64,000 nucleotides of DNA from Nematostella vectensis (Eukaryota; Cnidaria; Anthozoa; Actiniaria; Edwardsiidae), in contig NC_064038.1 of the NCBI RefSeq assembly GCF_932526225.1, positions 250,001 to 314,000 of the forward strand, given 5' to 3'. Shown here piece after piece: positions 26,087 through 38,067 of this stretch. The notes below the pieces were generated by a model. That model ran no database searches. It worked only from the letters and a program-made list of their open reading frames with translations, and had not been told where the DNA came from. A program made the translations under genes and the position numbers. How positions within the stretch are numbered: position 1 is the stretch's first letter; each line of letters opens with the position of its first letter.

Positions 26087-27766
26087 GCGTCATGGCATTG
26101 CGCATGTCTGGAGTCAGTGTTTATTGTAGGCTTTCAATTGTCTACACACAGTTGAACTTTAATAGTTGTCAATGCTTTGTTAAAATAATATTCGATATTT
26201 TACTGAATGTTTATTGACAGTTTGTGGGCATTTCCTTTGAATGCAAGTCTTCCACATGTACCAAAGGCTCATAGGTCAACATTAGAATTTGACTGAAATT
26301 CATTGTGTCCTGGCCGGAGAGCTATTGCAAAGCTCTTCATCACACTGCACTTTGAAGCACATTCTATGTATGCTTCTTTGTACAAAATGTACCCCTCCTA
26401 ATAGAACATTAAAGATCACATAACTTGTTTACTTCCTCGACTCTATGCTTTTTATTTTTGTTCTCTTACTAGGAAAATATCGAATACAAATAATCAGTTA
26501 AGCTAGCAAGCTCATTTTGCTAGCTGTATATAATGCATATCAGGCCTGTATCTTTAGTATCCTGGATCAGGTAGACGAACCTATGTCACACCACTTTTTT
26601 GATGAGTATTATAAAAAAATACTAAAAAACGTTATCTTGAACTGTGTAAAGAAAACATAGAAAAAAAAAGGCCATTGGCCTGGGATCAAACCCGGCCTAA
26701 AGAACAAAACGGAAACCATACATGCGGATTACCCAATCGGTATGGCAGCACAAGGCTTTTACGGAAGGCTGTAAAGAACCCGAAGGCCCCAAGCACCGAT
26801 ATTTCCGGCGAATATGCTGTACAACACTCTTGCAAGGTATTCCAACCCGCGCATTAATGGGGAGGACAATAACCAGGATCCCAGGCCTGTAATACGGTTA
26901 CGCCACGCACAGCTCGCTGAGATATGGGATGAAAAAAAATACAGGTCTATGTGGGCGTTTTGGGTCCCTTGGGGGCTCGCTATTTCGGCGTGGCATCGTA
27001 ACGCACGCGAGCGCGTTGTCTTTTATTGTGTACAGAATGTCTCTGTCGTTTTTTGCTTTACTTTTAGTTTTGCTTTATTATTATTTTTTTTTTTTGTCTT
27101 TTTATTTACAGTTCTTTGTACAGTATTTGACCATAGCTATGATAACAATTATTCAAAATTATTGTAACCAACTATTGTAACCAATTATCGTAAACCAACT
27201 TGACTGCAAAACACTATTAGGCATTTCTTTCATGTGACTGCAAAGTTGACATGTCAACATCTAGAGGGGCTTCACCCAACAAGGAATCATGGGGGACCAT
27301 GAAAGCACGGTGTCGCGGAAAATTTTCCTGCCCCATTTATCAGGAACATCTGTGCAGCCGATGCCCTTAGTTGGATGGGGTGCACAGTTGCTTTGGGTAT
27401 CGCCCTGAAGATGGCACAGTGACCACAAGATGTATCTGAATGAAACTGTATACTTATTTCAAATTTTAAAAACATGTGAGTGTTACTTACTTAGTTACAG
27501 TAGTTCTTTTGAATATTATTATTTACGTGTATAATTTAGATGAGTAATAAATACTTCTTATTTGTCTCGTAGAGCTCGTATCGTTCCTCCTAAATAACAA
27601 ACAAAATAATGTGTGTTATTATCTTGGTGCAAAGGAATCTACAGTAGTTTTGTAATCAAATAATTGTTTTACTATTAACACACTTGTTCTTTCAACCAGT
27701 TTGTTGGTCTCACAAATAGACTTTTAATAAACTGGTATCCCCCCCTCTCCACTCAATAAAGGGTCA
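26087..27766 (+). repeat. Unit 16 (1680 bp), partner of unit 18
   Basis: Shortest complete unit; its A-run is GTAAAGAAAACATAG. GATCAAACCC (A at 26688, a CpG to CpA change in the B-box match), CATGCGG near 26723, GAGCGCGTTGTC near 27010 and TTATTATTTTTTTTTTTG near 27077 are all repeated in unit 18. Confidence 0.97.
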
Positions 27767-29451
27767 GCGTCATGGCATTGCGCATGTCTGGAGTCAGTGT
27801 TTATTGTAGGCTTTCAATTGTCTACACACAGTTGAACTTTAATAGTTGTCAATGCTTTGTTAAAATAATATTCGATATTTTACTGAATGTTTATTGACAG
27901 TTTGTGGGCATTTCCTTTGAATGCAAGTCTTTCACATGTACCAAAGGCTCATAGGTCAACATTAGAATTTGACTGAAATTCATTGTGTCCTGGCCGGAGG
28001 GCTATTGCAAAGCTCTTCATCACACTGCACTTTGAAGCATATTCTATGTATGCTTCTTTGTACAAAATGTACCCCTCCTAATAGAACATTAAAGATCACA
28101 TAACTTGTTTACTTCCTCGACTCTATGCTTTTTATTTTTGTTCTCTTACTAGGAAAATATCGAATACAAATAATCAATTAAGCTAGCAAGCTCATTTTGC
28201 TAGCTGTATATAATGCATATCAGGCCTGTATCTTTAGTATCCTGGATCAGGTAGACGAACCTATGTCAAACCACTTTTTTGATGAGTATTATAAAAAAAA
28301 AACTAAAAAACGTTATTTTGAACTGTGTAAAAAAAAAACATAGAAAAAAAAAAGGCCATTGGCCTGGGATCAAACCCGGCCTAAAGAACAAAACGGAAAC
28401 CATACATACGGATTACCCAATCGGTATGGCAGCACAAGGCTTTTACGGAAGGCTGAAAAGAACCCGAAGGCCCCAAGCACCGATATTTCCGGTGAATATG
28501 CTGTACAACACTCTTGCAAGGTATTCCAACCTGCGCATTAATGGGGAGGACAATAACCAGGATCCCAGGCCTGTAATACGGTTACGCCACGCACAGCTCG
28601 CTGAGATATGGGATGAAAAAAAATACAGGTCTATGTGGGCGTTTTGGGTCCCTTGGGGGCTCGCTATTTCGGCGTGGCATCGTAACGCACGCGAGCGCAT
28701 TGTCTTTTATTGTGTACAGAAAGTCTCTGTCGTTTTTTGCTTTACTTTTAGTTTTGCTTTATTTTGATTATTATTTTTTTGTCTTTTTATTTACAGTTCT
28801 TTGTACAGTATTTGACCATAGCTATGATAACAATTATTCAAAATTATTGTAACCAACTATTGTAACCAATTATCGTAAACCAACTTGACTGCAAAACACT
28901 ATTAGGCATTTCTTTCATGTGACTGCAAAGTTGACATGTCAACATCTAGAGGGGCTTCACCCAACAAGGAATCATGGGGGACCATGAATGCACGGTGTCG
29001 CGGAAAATTTTCCTGCCCCATTTATCAGGAACATCTGTGCAGCCGATGCCCTTAGTTGGATGGGGTGCACAGTTGCTTTGGGTATCGCCCTGAAGATGGC
29101 ACATTGACCACAAGATGTATCTGAATGAAACTGTATACTTATTTCAAATTTTAAAAACATGTGAGTGTTACTTACTTAGTTACAGTAGTTCTTTTGAATA
29201 TTATTATTTAGGTGTATAATTTAGATGAGTAATAAATACTTCTTATTTGTCTCGAAGAGCTCGTATCGTTCCTCCTAAATAACAAACAAAATAATGTGTG
29301 TTATGATCTTGGTGCAAAGGAATCTACAGTAGTTTTGTAATCAAATAATTGTTTTACTATTAACACACTTGTTCTTTCAACCAGTTTGTTGGTCTCACAA
29401 ATAGACTTTTAATAAACTGGTATCCCCCCCTCTCCACTCAATAAAGGGTCA
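27767..29451 (+). repeat. Unit 17 (1685 bp), mosaic of unit 14-like and unit 15-like parts
   Basis: The GC core has the unit 14 marks (T at 28493 and 28532, CAGAAAGTC near 28717); the 3' part has the unit 15 mark TTATGATCTTGG near 29301. CAATTAAGC, GTCAAACCAC and CGTTATTTTGAAC are shared with unit 19. GATCAAACCC (A at 28372) is shared with units 16 and 18. Confidence 0.97.
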
Positions 29452-31132
29452 GCGTCATGGCATTGCGCATGTCTGGAGTCAGTGTTTATTGTAGGCTTTC
29501 AATTGTCTACACACAGTTGAACTTTAATAGTTGTCAATGCTTTGTTAAAATAATATTCGATATTTTACTGAATGTTTATTGACAGTTTGTGGGCATTTCC
29601 TTTGAATGCAAGTCTTCCACATGTACCAAAGGCTCATAGGTCAACATTAGAATTTGACTGAAATTCATTGTGTCCTGGCCGGAGAGCTATTGCAAAGCTC
29701 TTCATCACACTGCACTTTGAAGCATATTCTATGTATGCTTCTTTGTACAAAATGTACCCCTCCTAATAGAACATTAAAGATCACATAACTTGTTTACTTC
29801 CTCGACTCTATGCTTTTTATTTTTGTTCTCTTACTAGGAAAATATCGAATACAAATAATCAGTTAAGCTAGCAAGCTCATTTTGCTAGCTGTATATAATG
29901 CATATCAGGCCTGTATCTTTAGTATCCTGGATCAGGTAGACGAACCTATGTCACACCACTTTTTTGATGAGTATTATAAAAAAATACTAAAAAACGTTAT
30001 CTTGAACTGTGTAAAGAAAACATAGAAAAAAAAAGGCCATTGGCCTGGGATCAAACCCGGCCTAAAGAACAAAACGGAAACCATACATGCGGATTACCCA
30101 ATCGGTATGGCAGCACAAGGCTTTTACGGATGGCTGTAAAGAACCCGATGGCCCCAAGCACCGATATTTCCGGCGAATATGCTGTACAACACTCTTGCAA
30201 GGTATTCCAACCCGCGCATTAATGGGGAGGACAATAACCAGGATCCCAGGCCTGTAATACGGTTACGCCACGCACAGCTCGCTGAGATATGGGATGAAAA
30301 AAAATACAGGTCTATGTGGGCGTTTTGGGTCCCTTGGGGGCTCGCTATTTCGGCGTGGCATCGTAACGCACGCGAGCGCGTTGTCTTTTATTGTGTACAG
30401 AATGTCTCTGTCGTTTTTTGCTTTACTTTTAGTTTTGCTTTATTATTATTTTTTTTTTTTTGTCTTTTTATTTACAGTTCTTTGTACAGTATTTGACCAT
30501 AGCTATGATAACAATTATTCAAAATTATTGTAACCAACTATTGTAACCAATTATCGTAAACCAACTTGACTGCAAAACACTATTAGGCATTTCTTTCATG
30601 TGACTGCAAAGTTGACATGTCAACATCTAGAGGGGCTTCACCCAACAAGGAATCATGGGGGACCATGAAAGCACGGTGTCGCGGAAAATTTTCCTGCCCC
30701 ATTTATCAGGAACATCTGTGCAGCCGATGCCCTTAGTTGGATGGGGTGTACAGTTGCTTTGGGTATCGCCCTGAAGATGGCACAGTGACCACAAGATGTA
30801 TCTGAATGAAACTGTATACTTATTTCAAATTTTAAAAACATGTGAGTGTTACTTACTTAGTTACAGTAGTTCTTTTGAATATTATTATTTACGTGTATAA
30901 TTTAGATGAGTAATAAATACTTCTTATTTGTCTCGTAGAGCTCGTATCGTTCCTCCTAAATAACAAACAAAATAATGTGTGTTATTATCTTGGTGCAAAG
31001 GAATCTACAGTAGTTTTGTAATCAAATAATTGTTTTACTATTAACACACTTGTTCTTTCAACCAGTTTGTTGGTCTCACAAATAGACTTTTAATAAACTG
31101 GTATCCCCCCCTCTCCACTCAATAAAGGGTCA
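29452..31132 (+). repeat. Unit 18 (1681 bp), partner of unit 16
   Basis: Repeats the unit 16 marks at a spacing of about 3365 bp. Its own changes are GGATGGCTG near 30128, CCGATGGCCC near 30146, and GGTGTACAG near 30747, which breaks an inverted repeat in the second GC segment. Confidence 0.97.
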
Positions 31133-32820
31133 GCGTCATGGCATTGCGCATGTCTGGAGTCAGTGTTTATTGTAGGCTTTCAATTGTCTACACACAGTTG
31201 AACTTTAATAGTTGTCAATGCTTTGTTAAAATAATATTCGATATTTTACTGAATGTTTATTGACAGTTTGTGGGCATTTCCTTTGAATGCAAGTCTTCCA
31301 CATGTACCAAAGGCTCATAGGTCAACATTAGAATTTGACTGAAATTCATTGTGTCCTGGCCGGAGAGCTATTGCAAAGCTCTTCATCACACTGCACTTTG
31401 AAGCATATTCTATGTATGCTTCTTTGTACAAAATGTACCCCTCCTAATAGAACATTAAAGATCACATAACTTGTTTACTTCCTCGACTCTATGCTTTTTA
31501 TTTTTGTTCTCTTACTAGGAAAATATCGAATACAAATAATCAATTAAGCTAGCAAGCTCATTTTGCTAGCTGTATATAATGCATATCAGGCCTGTATCTT
31601 TAGTATCCTGGATCAGGTAGACGAACCTATGTCAAACCACTTTTTTGATGAGTATTATAAAAAAAAAACTAAAAAACGTTATTTTGAACTGTGTAAAAAA
31701 AAAAAAAACATAGAAAAAAAAAGGCCATTGGCCTGGGATCGAACCCGGCCTAAAGAACAAAACGGAAACCATACATACGGATTACCCAATCGGTATGGCA
31801 GCACAAGGCTTTTACGGAAGGCTGTAAAGAACCCGAAGGCCCCAAGCACCGATATTTCCGGCGAATATGCTGTACAACACTCTTGCAAGGTATTCCAACC
31901 CGCGCATTAATGGGGAGGACAATAACCAGGATCCCAGGCCTGTAATACGGTTACGCCACGCACAGCTCGCTGAGATATGGGATGAAAAAAAATACAGGTC
32001 TATGTGGGCGTTTTGGGTCCCTTGGGGGCTCGCTATTTCGGCGTGGCATCGTAACGCACGAGAGCGCATTGTCTTTTATTGTGTACAGAATGTCTCTGTC
32101 GTTTTTTGCTTTACTTTTAGTTTTGCTTTATTTTTATTATTATTTTTTTGTCTTTTTATTTACAGTTCTTTGTACAGTATTTTACCATAGCTATGATAAC
32201 AATTATTCAAAATTATTGTAACCAACTATTGTAACCAATTATAGTAAACCAACTTGACTGCAAAACACTATTAGGCATTTCTTTCATGTGACTGCAAAGT
32301 TGACATGTCAACATCTAGAGGGGCTTCACCCAACAAGGAATCATGGGGGACCATGAAAGCACGGTGTCGCGGAAAATTTTCCTGCCCCATTCATCAGGAA
32401 CATCTGTGCAGCCGATGCCCTTAGTTGGATGGGGTGCACAGTTGCTTTGGGTATCGCCCTGAAGATGGCACAGTGACCACAAGATGTATCTGAATGAAAC
32501 TGTATACTTATTTCAAATTTTAAAAACATGTGAGTGTTACTTACTTAGTTACAGTAGTTCTTTTGAATATTATTATTAACGTGTATAATTTGGATGAGTA
32601 ATAAATACTTCTTATTTGTCTCGTAGAGCTCGTATCTTTCCTCCTAAATAACAAACAAAATAATGTGTGTTATTATCTTGGTGCAAAGGAATCTACAGTA
32701 GTTTTGTAATCAAATAATTGTTTTACTATTAACACACTTGTTCTTTCAACCAGTTTGTTGGTCTCACAAATAGACTTTTAATAAACTGGTATCCCCCCCT
32801 CTCCACTCAATAAAGGGTCA
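31133..32820 (+). repeat. Unit 19 (1688 bp)
   Basis: Shares CAATTAAGC, GTCAAACCAC and GTTATTTTGAAC with unit 17, one two-unit period to the left. Private changes: CACGAGAGCG near 32057, TTTTACCATAG near 32179, TTATAGTAAACC near 32239 and CATTCATCAGG near 32388 (in a hairpin loop). Confidence 0.97.
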
Positions 32821-34512
32821 GCGTCATGGCATTGCGCATGTCTGGAGTCAGTGTTTATTGTAGGCTTTCAATTGTCTACACACAGTTGAACTTTAATAGT
32901 TGTCAATGCTTTGTTAAAATAATATTCGATATTTTACTGAATGTTTATTGACAGTTTGTGGGCATTTCCTTTGAATGCAAGTCTTCCACATGTACCAAAG
33001 GCTCATAGGTCAACATTAGAATTTGACTGAAATTCATTGTGTCCTGGCCGGAGAGCTATTGCAAAGCTCTTCATCACACTGCACTTTGAAGCATATTCTA
33101 TGTATGCTTCTTTGTACAAAATGTACCCCTCCTAATAGAACATTAAAGATCACATAACTTGTTTACTTCCTCGACTCTATGATTTTTATTTTTGTTCTCT
33201 TACTAGGAAAATATCGAATACAAATAATCAGTTAAGCTAGCAAGCTCATTTTGCTAGTTGTATATAATGCATATCAGGCCTGAATCTTTAGTATCCTGGA
33301 TCAGGTAGACGAACCTATGTCACACCACTTTTTTGATGAGTATTATAAAAAAATACTAAAAAACGTTATCTTGAACTGTGTAAAAAAAAAAAAAAAAAAA
33401 AAACATAAAAAAAAGGCCATTGGCCTGGGATCGAACCCGGCCTAAAGAACAAAACGGAAACCATACATACGGATTACCCAATCGGTATGGCAGCACAAGG
33501 CTTTTACGGAAGGCTGTAAAGAACCCGAAGGCCCCAAGCACCGATATTTCCGGCGAATATGCTGTACAACACTCTTGCAAGGTATTCCAACCCGCGCATT
33601 AATGGGGAGGACAATAACCAGGATCCCAGGCCTGTAATACGGTTACGCCACGCACAGCTCGCTGAGATATGGGATGAAAAAAAATACAGGTCTATGTGGG
33701 CGTTTTGGGTCCCTTGGGGGCTCGCTATTTCGGCGTGGCATCGTAACGCACGCGAGCGCATTGTCTTTTATTGTGTACAGAATGTCTCTGTCGTTTTTCG
33801 CTTTACTTTTAGTTTTGCTTTATTTTGATTATTATTTTTTTGTCTTTTTATTTACAGTTCTTTGTACAGTATTTGACCATATCTATGATAACAATTATTC
33901 AAAATTATTGTAACCAACTATTGTAACCAATTATCGTAAACCAACTTGACTGCAAAACACTATTAGGCATTTCTTTCATGTGACTGCAAAGTTGACATGT
34001 CAACATCTAGATGGGCTTCACCCAACAAGGAATCATGGGGGACCATGAAAGCACGGTGTCGCGGAAAATTTTCCTGCCCCATTTATCAGGAACATCTGTG
34101 CAGCCGATGCCCTTAGTTGGATGGGGTGCACAGTTGCTTTGGGTATCGCCCTGAAGATGGCACAGTGACCACAAGATGTATCTGAATGAAACTGTATACT
34201 TATTTCAAATTTTAAAAACATGTGAGTGTTACTTACTTAGTTATAGTAGTTCTTTTGAATATTATTATTTACGTGTATAATTTAGATGAGTAATAAATAC
34301 TTCTTATTTGTCTCGTAGAGCTCGTATCGTTCCTCCTAAATAACAAACAAAATAATGTGTGTTATTATCTTGGTGCAAAGGAATCTACAGTAGTTTTGTA
34401 ATCAAATAATTGTTTTACTATTAACACACTTGTTCTTTCAACCAGTTTGTTGGTCTCACAAATAGACTTTTAATAAACTGGTATCCCCCCCTCTCCACTC
34501 AATAAAGGGTCA
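32821..34512 (+). repeat. Unit 20 (1692 bp), first member of the 20-23 dimer pair
   Basis: Shares CCATATCTATG near 33878 and TTATAGTAG near 34241 with unit 22, one two-unit period to the right. A C to T change near 33258 (TTGCTAGTTG) breaks the last stem position of the third hairpin. CTAGATGGGC near 34008 is shared with units 21 and 23. Confidence 0.97.
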
Positions 34513-36372
34513 GCGTCATGGCATTGCGCATGTCTGGAGTCAGTGTTTATTGTAGGCTTTCAATTGTCTACACACAGTTGAACTTTAATAGTTGTCAATG
34601 CTTTGTTAAAATAATATTCGATATTTTACTCAATGTTTATTGACAGTTTGTGGGCATTTCCTTTGAATGCAAGTCTTCCACATGTACCAAAGGCTCATAG
34701 GTCAACATTAGAATTTGACTGAAATTCATTGTGTCCTGGCCGGAGAGCTATTGCAAAGCTCTTCATCACACTGCACTTTGAAGCATATTCTATGTATGCT
34801 TCTTTGTACAAAATGTACCCCTCCTAATAGAACATTAAAGATCACATAACTTGTTTACTTCCTCGACTCTATGCTTTTTATTTTTGTTCTCTTACTAGGA
34901 AAATATCGAATACAAATAATCATTTAAGCTAGCAAGCTCATTTTGCTAGCTGTATATAATGCATATCAGGCCTGTATCTTTAGTATCTTGGATCAGGTAG
35001 ACGAACCTATGTCACTCCACTTTTGTGATGAGTATTATAAAAAAAAATACTACAAAACGTTATCTTGAACTGTGTAAAAAACAAAAACAAAAACAAAACA
35101 TAGAAAAAAAAAGGCCATTGGCCAGGGATCGAACCCGGCCTAAAGAACAAAACGGAAACCATACATACGGATTACCCAATCGGTATGGCAGCACAAGGCT
35201 TTTACGGAAGGCTGTAAAGAACCGTTATCTTGAACTGTGTAAAAAAAAAAAAAAAAAAAAACAGATAAAAAAAAAAAGCCATTGGCCTGGGATCGAACCC
35301 GGCCTAAAGAACAAAACGGAAACCATACATACGGATTACCCAATCGGTATGGCAGCACAAGGCTTTTACGGAAGGCTGTAAAGAACCCGAAGGCCCCAAG
35401 CACCGATATTTCCGGCGAATATGCTGTACAACACTCTTGCAAGGTATTCCAACCCGCGCATTAATGGGGAGGACAATAACCAGGATCCCAGGCCTGTAAT
35501 ACGGTTACGCCACGCACAGCTCGCTGAGATATGGGATGAAAAAAATACAGGTCTATGTGGGCGTTTTGGGTCCCTTGGGGGCTCGCTATTTCGGCGTGGC
35601 ATCGTAACGCACGCGAGCGCATTGTCTTTTATTGTGTACAGAATGTCTCTGTCGTTTTTTGCTTTACTTTTAGTTTTGCTTTATTTTGATTATTATTTTT
35701 TTGTCTTTTTATTTATAGTTCTTTGTACAGTATTTGACCATAGCTATGATAACAATTATTCAAAATTATTGTAACCAACTATTGTAACCAATTATCGTAA
35801 ACCAACTTGACTGCAAAACACTATTAGGCATTTCTTTCATGTGACTGCAAAGTTGACATGTCAACATCTAGATGGGCTTCACCCAACAAGGAATCATGGG
35901 GGACCATGAAAGCACGGTGTCGCGGAAAATTTTCCTGCCCCATTTATCAGGAACATCTGTGCAGCCGATGCCCTTAGTTGGATGGGGTGCACAGTTGCTT
36001 TGGGTATCGCCCTGAAGATGGCACAGTGACCATAAGATGTATCTGAATGAAACTGTATACTTATTTCAAATTTTAAAAACATGTGAGTGTTACTTACTTA
36101 GTTACAGTAGTTCTTTTGAATATTATTATTTAAGTGTATAATTTAGATGAGTAATAAATACCTCTTATTTGTCTCGTAGAGCTCGTATCGTTCCTCCTAA
36201 ATAACAAACAAAATAATGTGTGTTATTATCTTGGTGCAAAGGAATCTACAGTAGTTTTGTAATCAAATAATTGTTTTACTATTAACACACTTGTTCTTTC
36301 AACCAGTTTGTTGGTCTCACAAATAGACTTTTAATAAACTGGTATCCCCCCTATCCACTCAATAAAGGGTCA
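34513..36372 (+). repeat. Unit 21, enlarged by a 165-bp internal duplication (1860 bp)
   Basis: Contains two A-runs, two B-box matches and two copies of the start of the GC core. The first copy has AAAAAC-type repeats and GGCCAGGGATCG as in unit 32; the second has CAGATAAAAA as in units 27, 29 and 31. The unit ends with TTTATAGTTC, TTTAAGTGT and CCCTATCCAC, the marks of that second subgroup. Confidence 0.97.
35058..35386 (+). repeat. 165-bp tandem duplication inside unit 21
   Basis: CGTTATCTTG recurs at 35058 and 35223. The junction AAAGAACCGTTATC joins AAAGAACC of the GC core to CGTTATC before the A-run, with one base of overlap. It doubles the A-run and the B-box match (35126-35135 and 35290-35299). 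The first copy is unit 32-like, the second unit 27/29/31-like. Confidence 0.94.
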
Positions 36373-38067
36373 GCGTCATGGCATTGCGCATGTCTGGAGT
36401 CAGTGTTTATTGTAGGCTTTCAATTGTCTACACACAGTTGAACTTTAATAGTTGTCAATGCTTTGTTAAAATAATATTCGATATTTTACTGAATGTTTAT
36501 TGACAGTTTGTGGGCATTTCCTTAGAATGCAAGTCTTCCACATGTACCAAAGGCTCATAGGTCAACATTAGAATTTGACTGAAATTCATTGTGTCCTTGC
36601 CGGAGAGCTATTGCAAAGCTCTTCATCACACTGCACTTTGAAGAATATTCTATGTATGCTTCTTTGTACAAAATGTACCCCTCCTAATAGAACATTAAAG
36701 ATCACATAACTTGTTTACTTCCTCGACTCTATGCTTTTTATTTTTGTTCTCTTACTAGGAAAATATCGAATACAAATAATCAGTTAAGCTAGCAAGCTCA
36801 TTTTGCTAGCTGTATATAATGCATATCAGGCCTGTATCTTTAGTATCCTGGATCAGGTAGACGAACCTATGTCACACCACTTTTTTGATGAGTATTATAA
36901 AAAAAATACTAAAAAACGTTATCTTGAACTGTGTAAAAAAAAAAAAAAAAAAAAAACAGAGAAAAAAAAGGCCATTGGCCTGGGATCGAACCCGGCCTAA
37001 AGAACAAAACGGAAACCATACATACGGATTACCCAATCGGTATGGCAGCACAAGGCTTTTACGGAAGGCTGTAAAGAACCCGAAGGCCCCAAGCACCGAT
37101 ATTTCCGGCGAATATGCTGTACAACACTCTTGCAAGGTATTCCAACCCGCGCATTAATGGGGAGGACAATAACCAGGATCCCAGGCCTGTAATACGGTTA
37201 CGCCACGCACAGCTCGCTGAGATATGGGATGAAAAAAAATACAGGTCTATGTGGGCGTTTTGGGTCACTTGGGGGCTCGCTATTTCGGCGTGGCATCGTA
37301 ACGCACGCGAGCGCATTGTCTTTTATTGTGTACAGAATGTCTCTGTCGTTTTTTGCTTTACTTTTAGTTTTGCTTTATTTTGATTATTATTTTTTTGTCT
37401 TTTTATTTACAGTTCTTTGTACAGTATTTGACCATATCTATGATAACAATTATTCAAAATTATTGTAACCAACTATTGTAACCAATTATCGTAAACCAAC
37501 TTGACTGCAAAACACTATTAGGCATTTCTTTCATGTGACTGCAAAGTTGACATGTCAACATCTAGAGGGGCTTCACCCAACAAGGAATCATGGGGGACCA
37601 TGAAAGCACGGTGTCGCGGAAAATTTTCCTGCCCCATTTATCAGGAACATCTGTGCAGCCGATGCCCTTAGTTGGATGGGGTGCACAGTTGCTTTGGGTA
37701 TCGCCCTGAAGATGGCACAGTGACCACAAGATGTATCTGAATGAAACTGTATACTTATTTCAAATTTTAAAAACATGTGAGTGTTACTTACTTAGTTATA
37801 GTAGTTCTTTTGAATATTATTATTTACGTGTATAATTTAGATGAGTAATAAATACTTCTTATTTGTCTCGTAGAGCTCGTATCGTTCCTCCTAAATAACA
37901 AACAAAATAATGTGTGTTATTATCTTGGTGCAAAGGAATCTACAGTAGTTTTGTAATCAAATAATTGTTTTACTATTAACACACTTGTTCTTTCAACCAG
38001 TTTGTTGGTCTCACAAATAGACTTTTAATAAACTGGTATCCCCCCCTCTCCACTCAATAAAGGGTCA
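36373..38067 (+). repeat. Unit 22 (1695 bp), partner of unit 20
   Basis: Repeats the CCATATCTATG and TTATAGTAG marks of unit 20 about 3555 bp later. Private changes: CCTTAGAATGC near 36521, GAAGAATATT near 36641 (left arm of the second hairpin, uncompensated) and GGGTCACTTGG near 37262. The A-run is followed by CAGAG as in units 9 and 24. Confidence 0.97.

Larger units (their letters stand above)
24405..32820 (+). repeat. Two-unit higher-order repeat, units 15-19 (~3.36 kb period)
   Basis: Unit 16 marks reappear in unit 18 and unit 17 marks in unit 19, at spacings of 3365-3366 bp, while neighbours differ. Unit 15 and unit 17 share CCATGAATG and TTATGATCTTGG. The 5' part of unit 17 instead resembles unit 14, so the period is imperfect. 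Confidence 0.8.
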
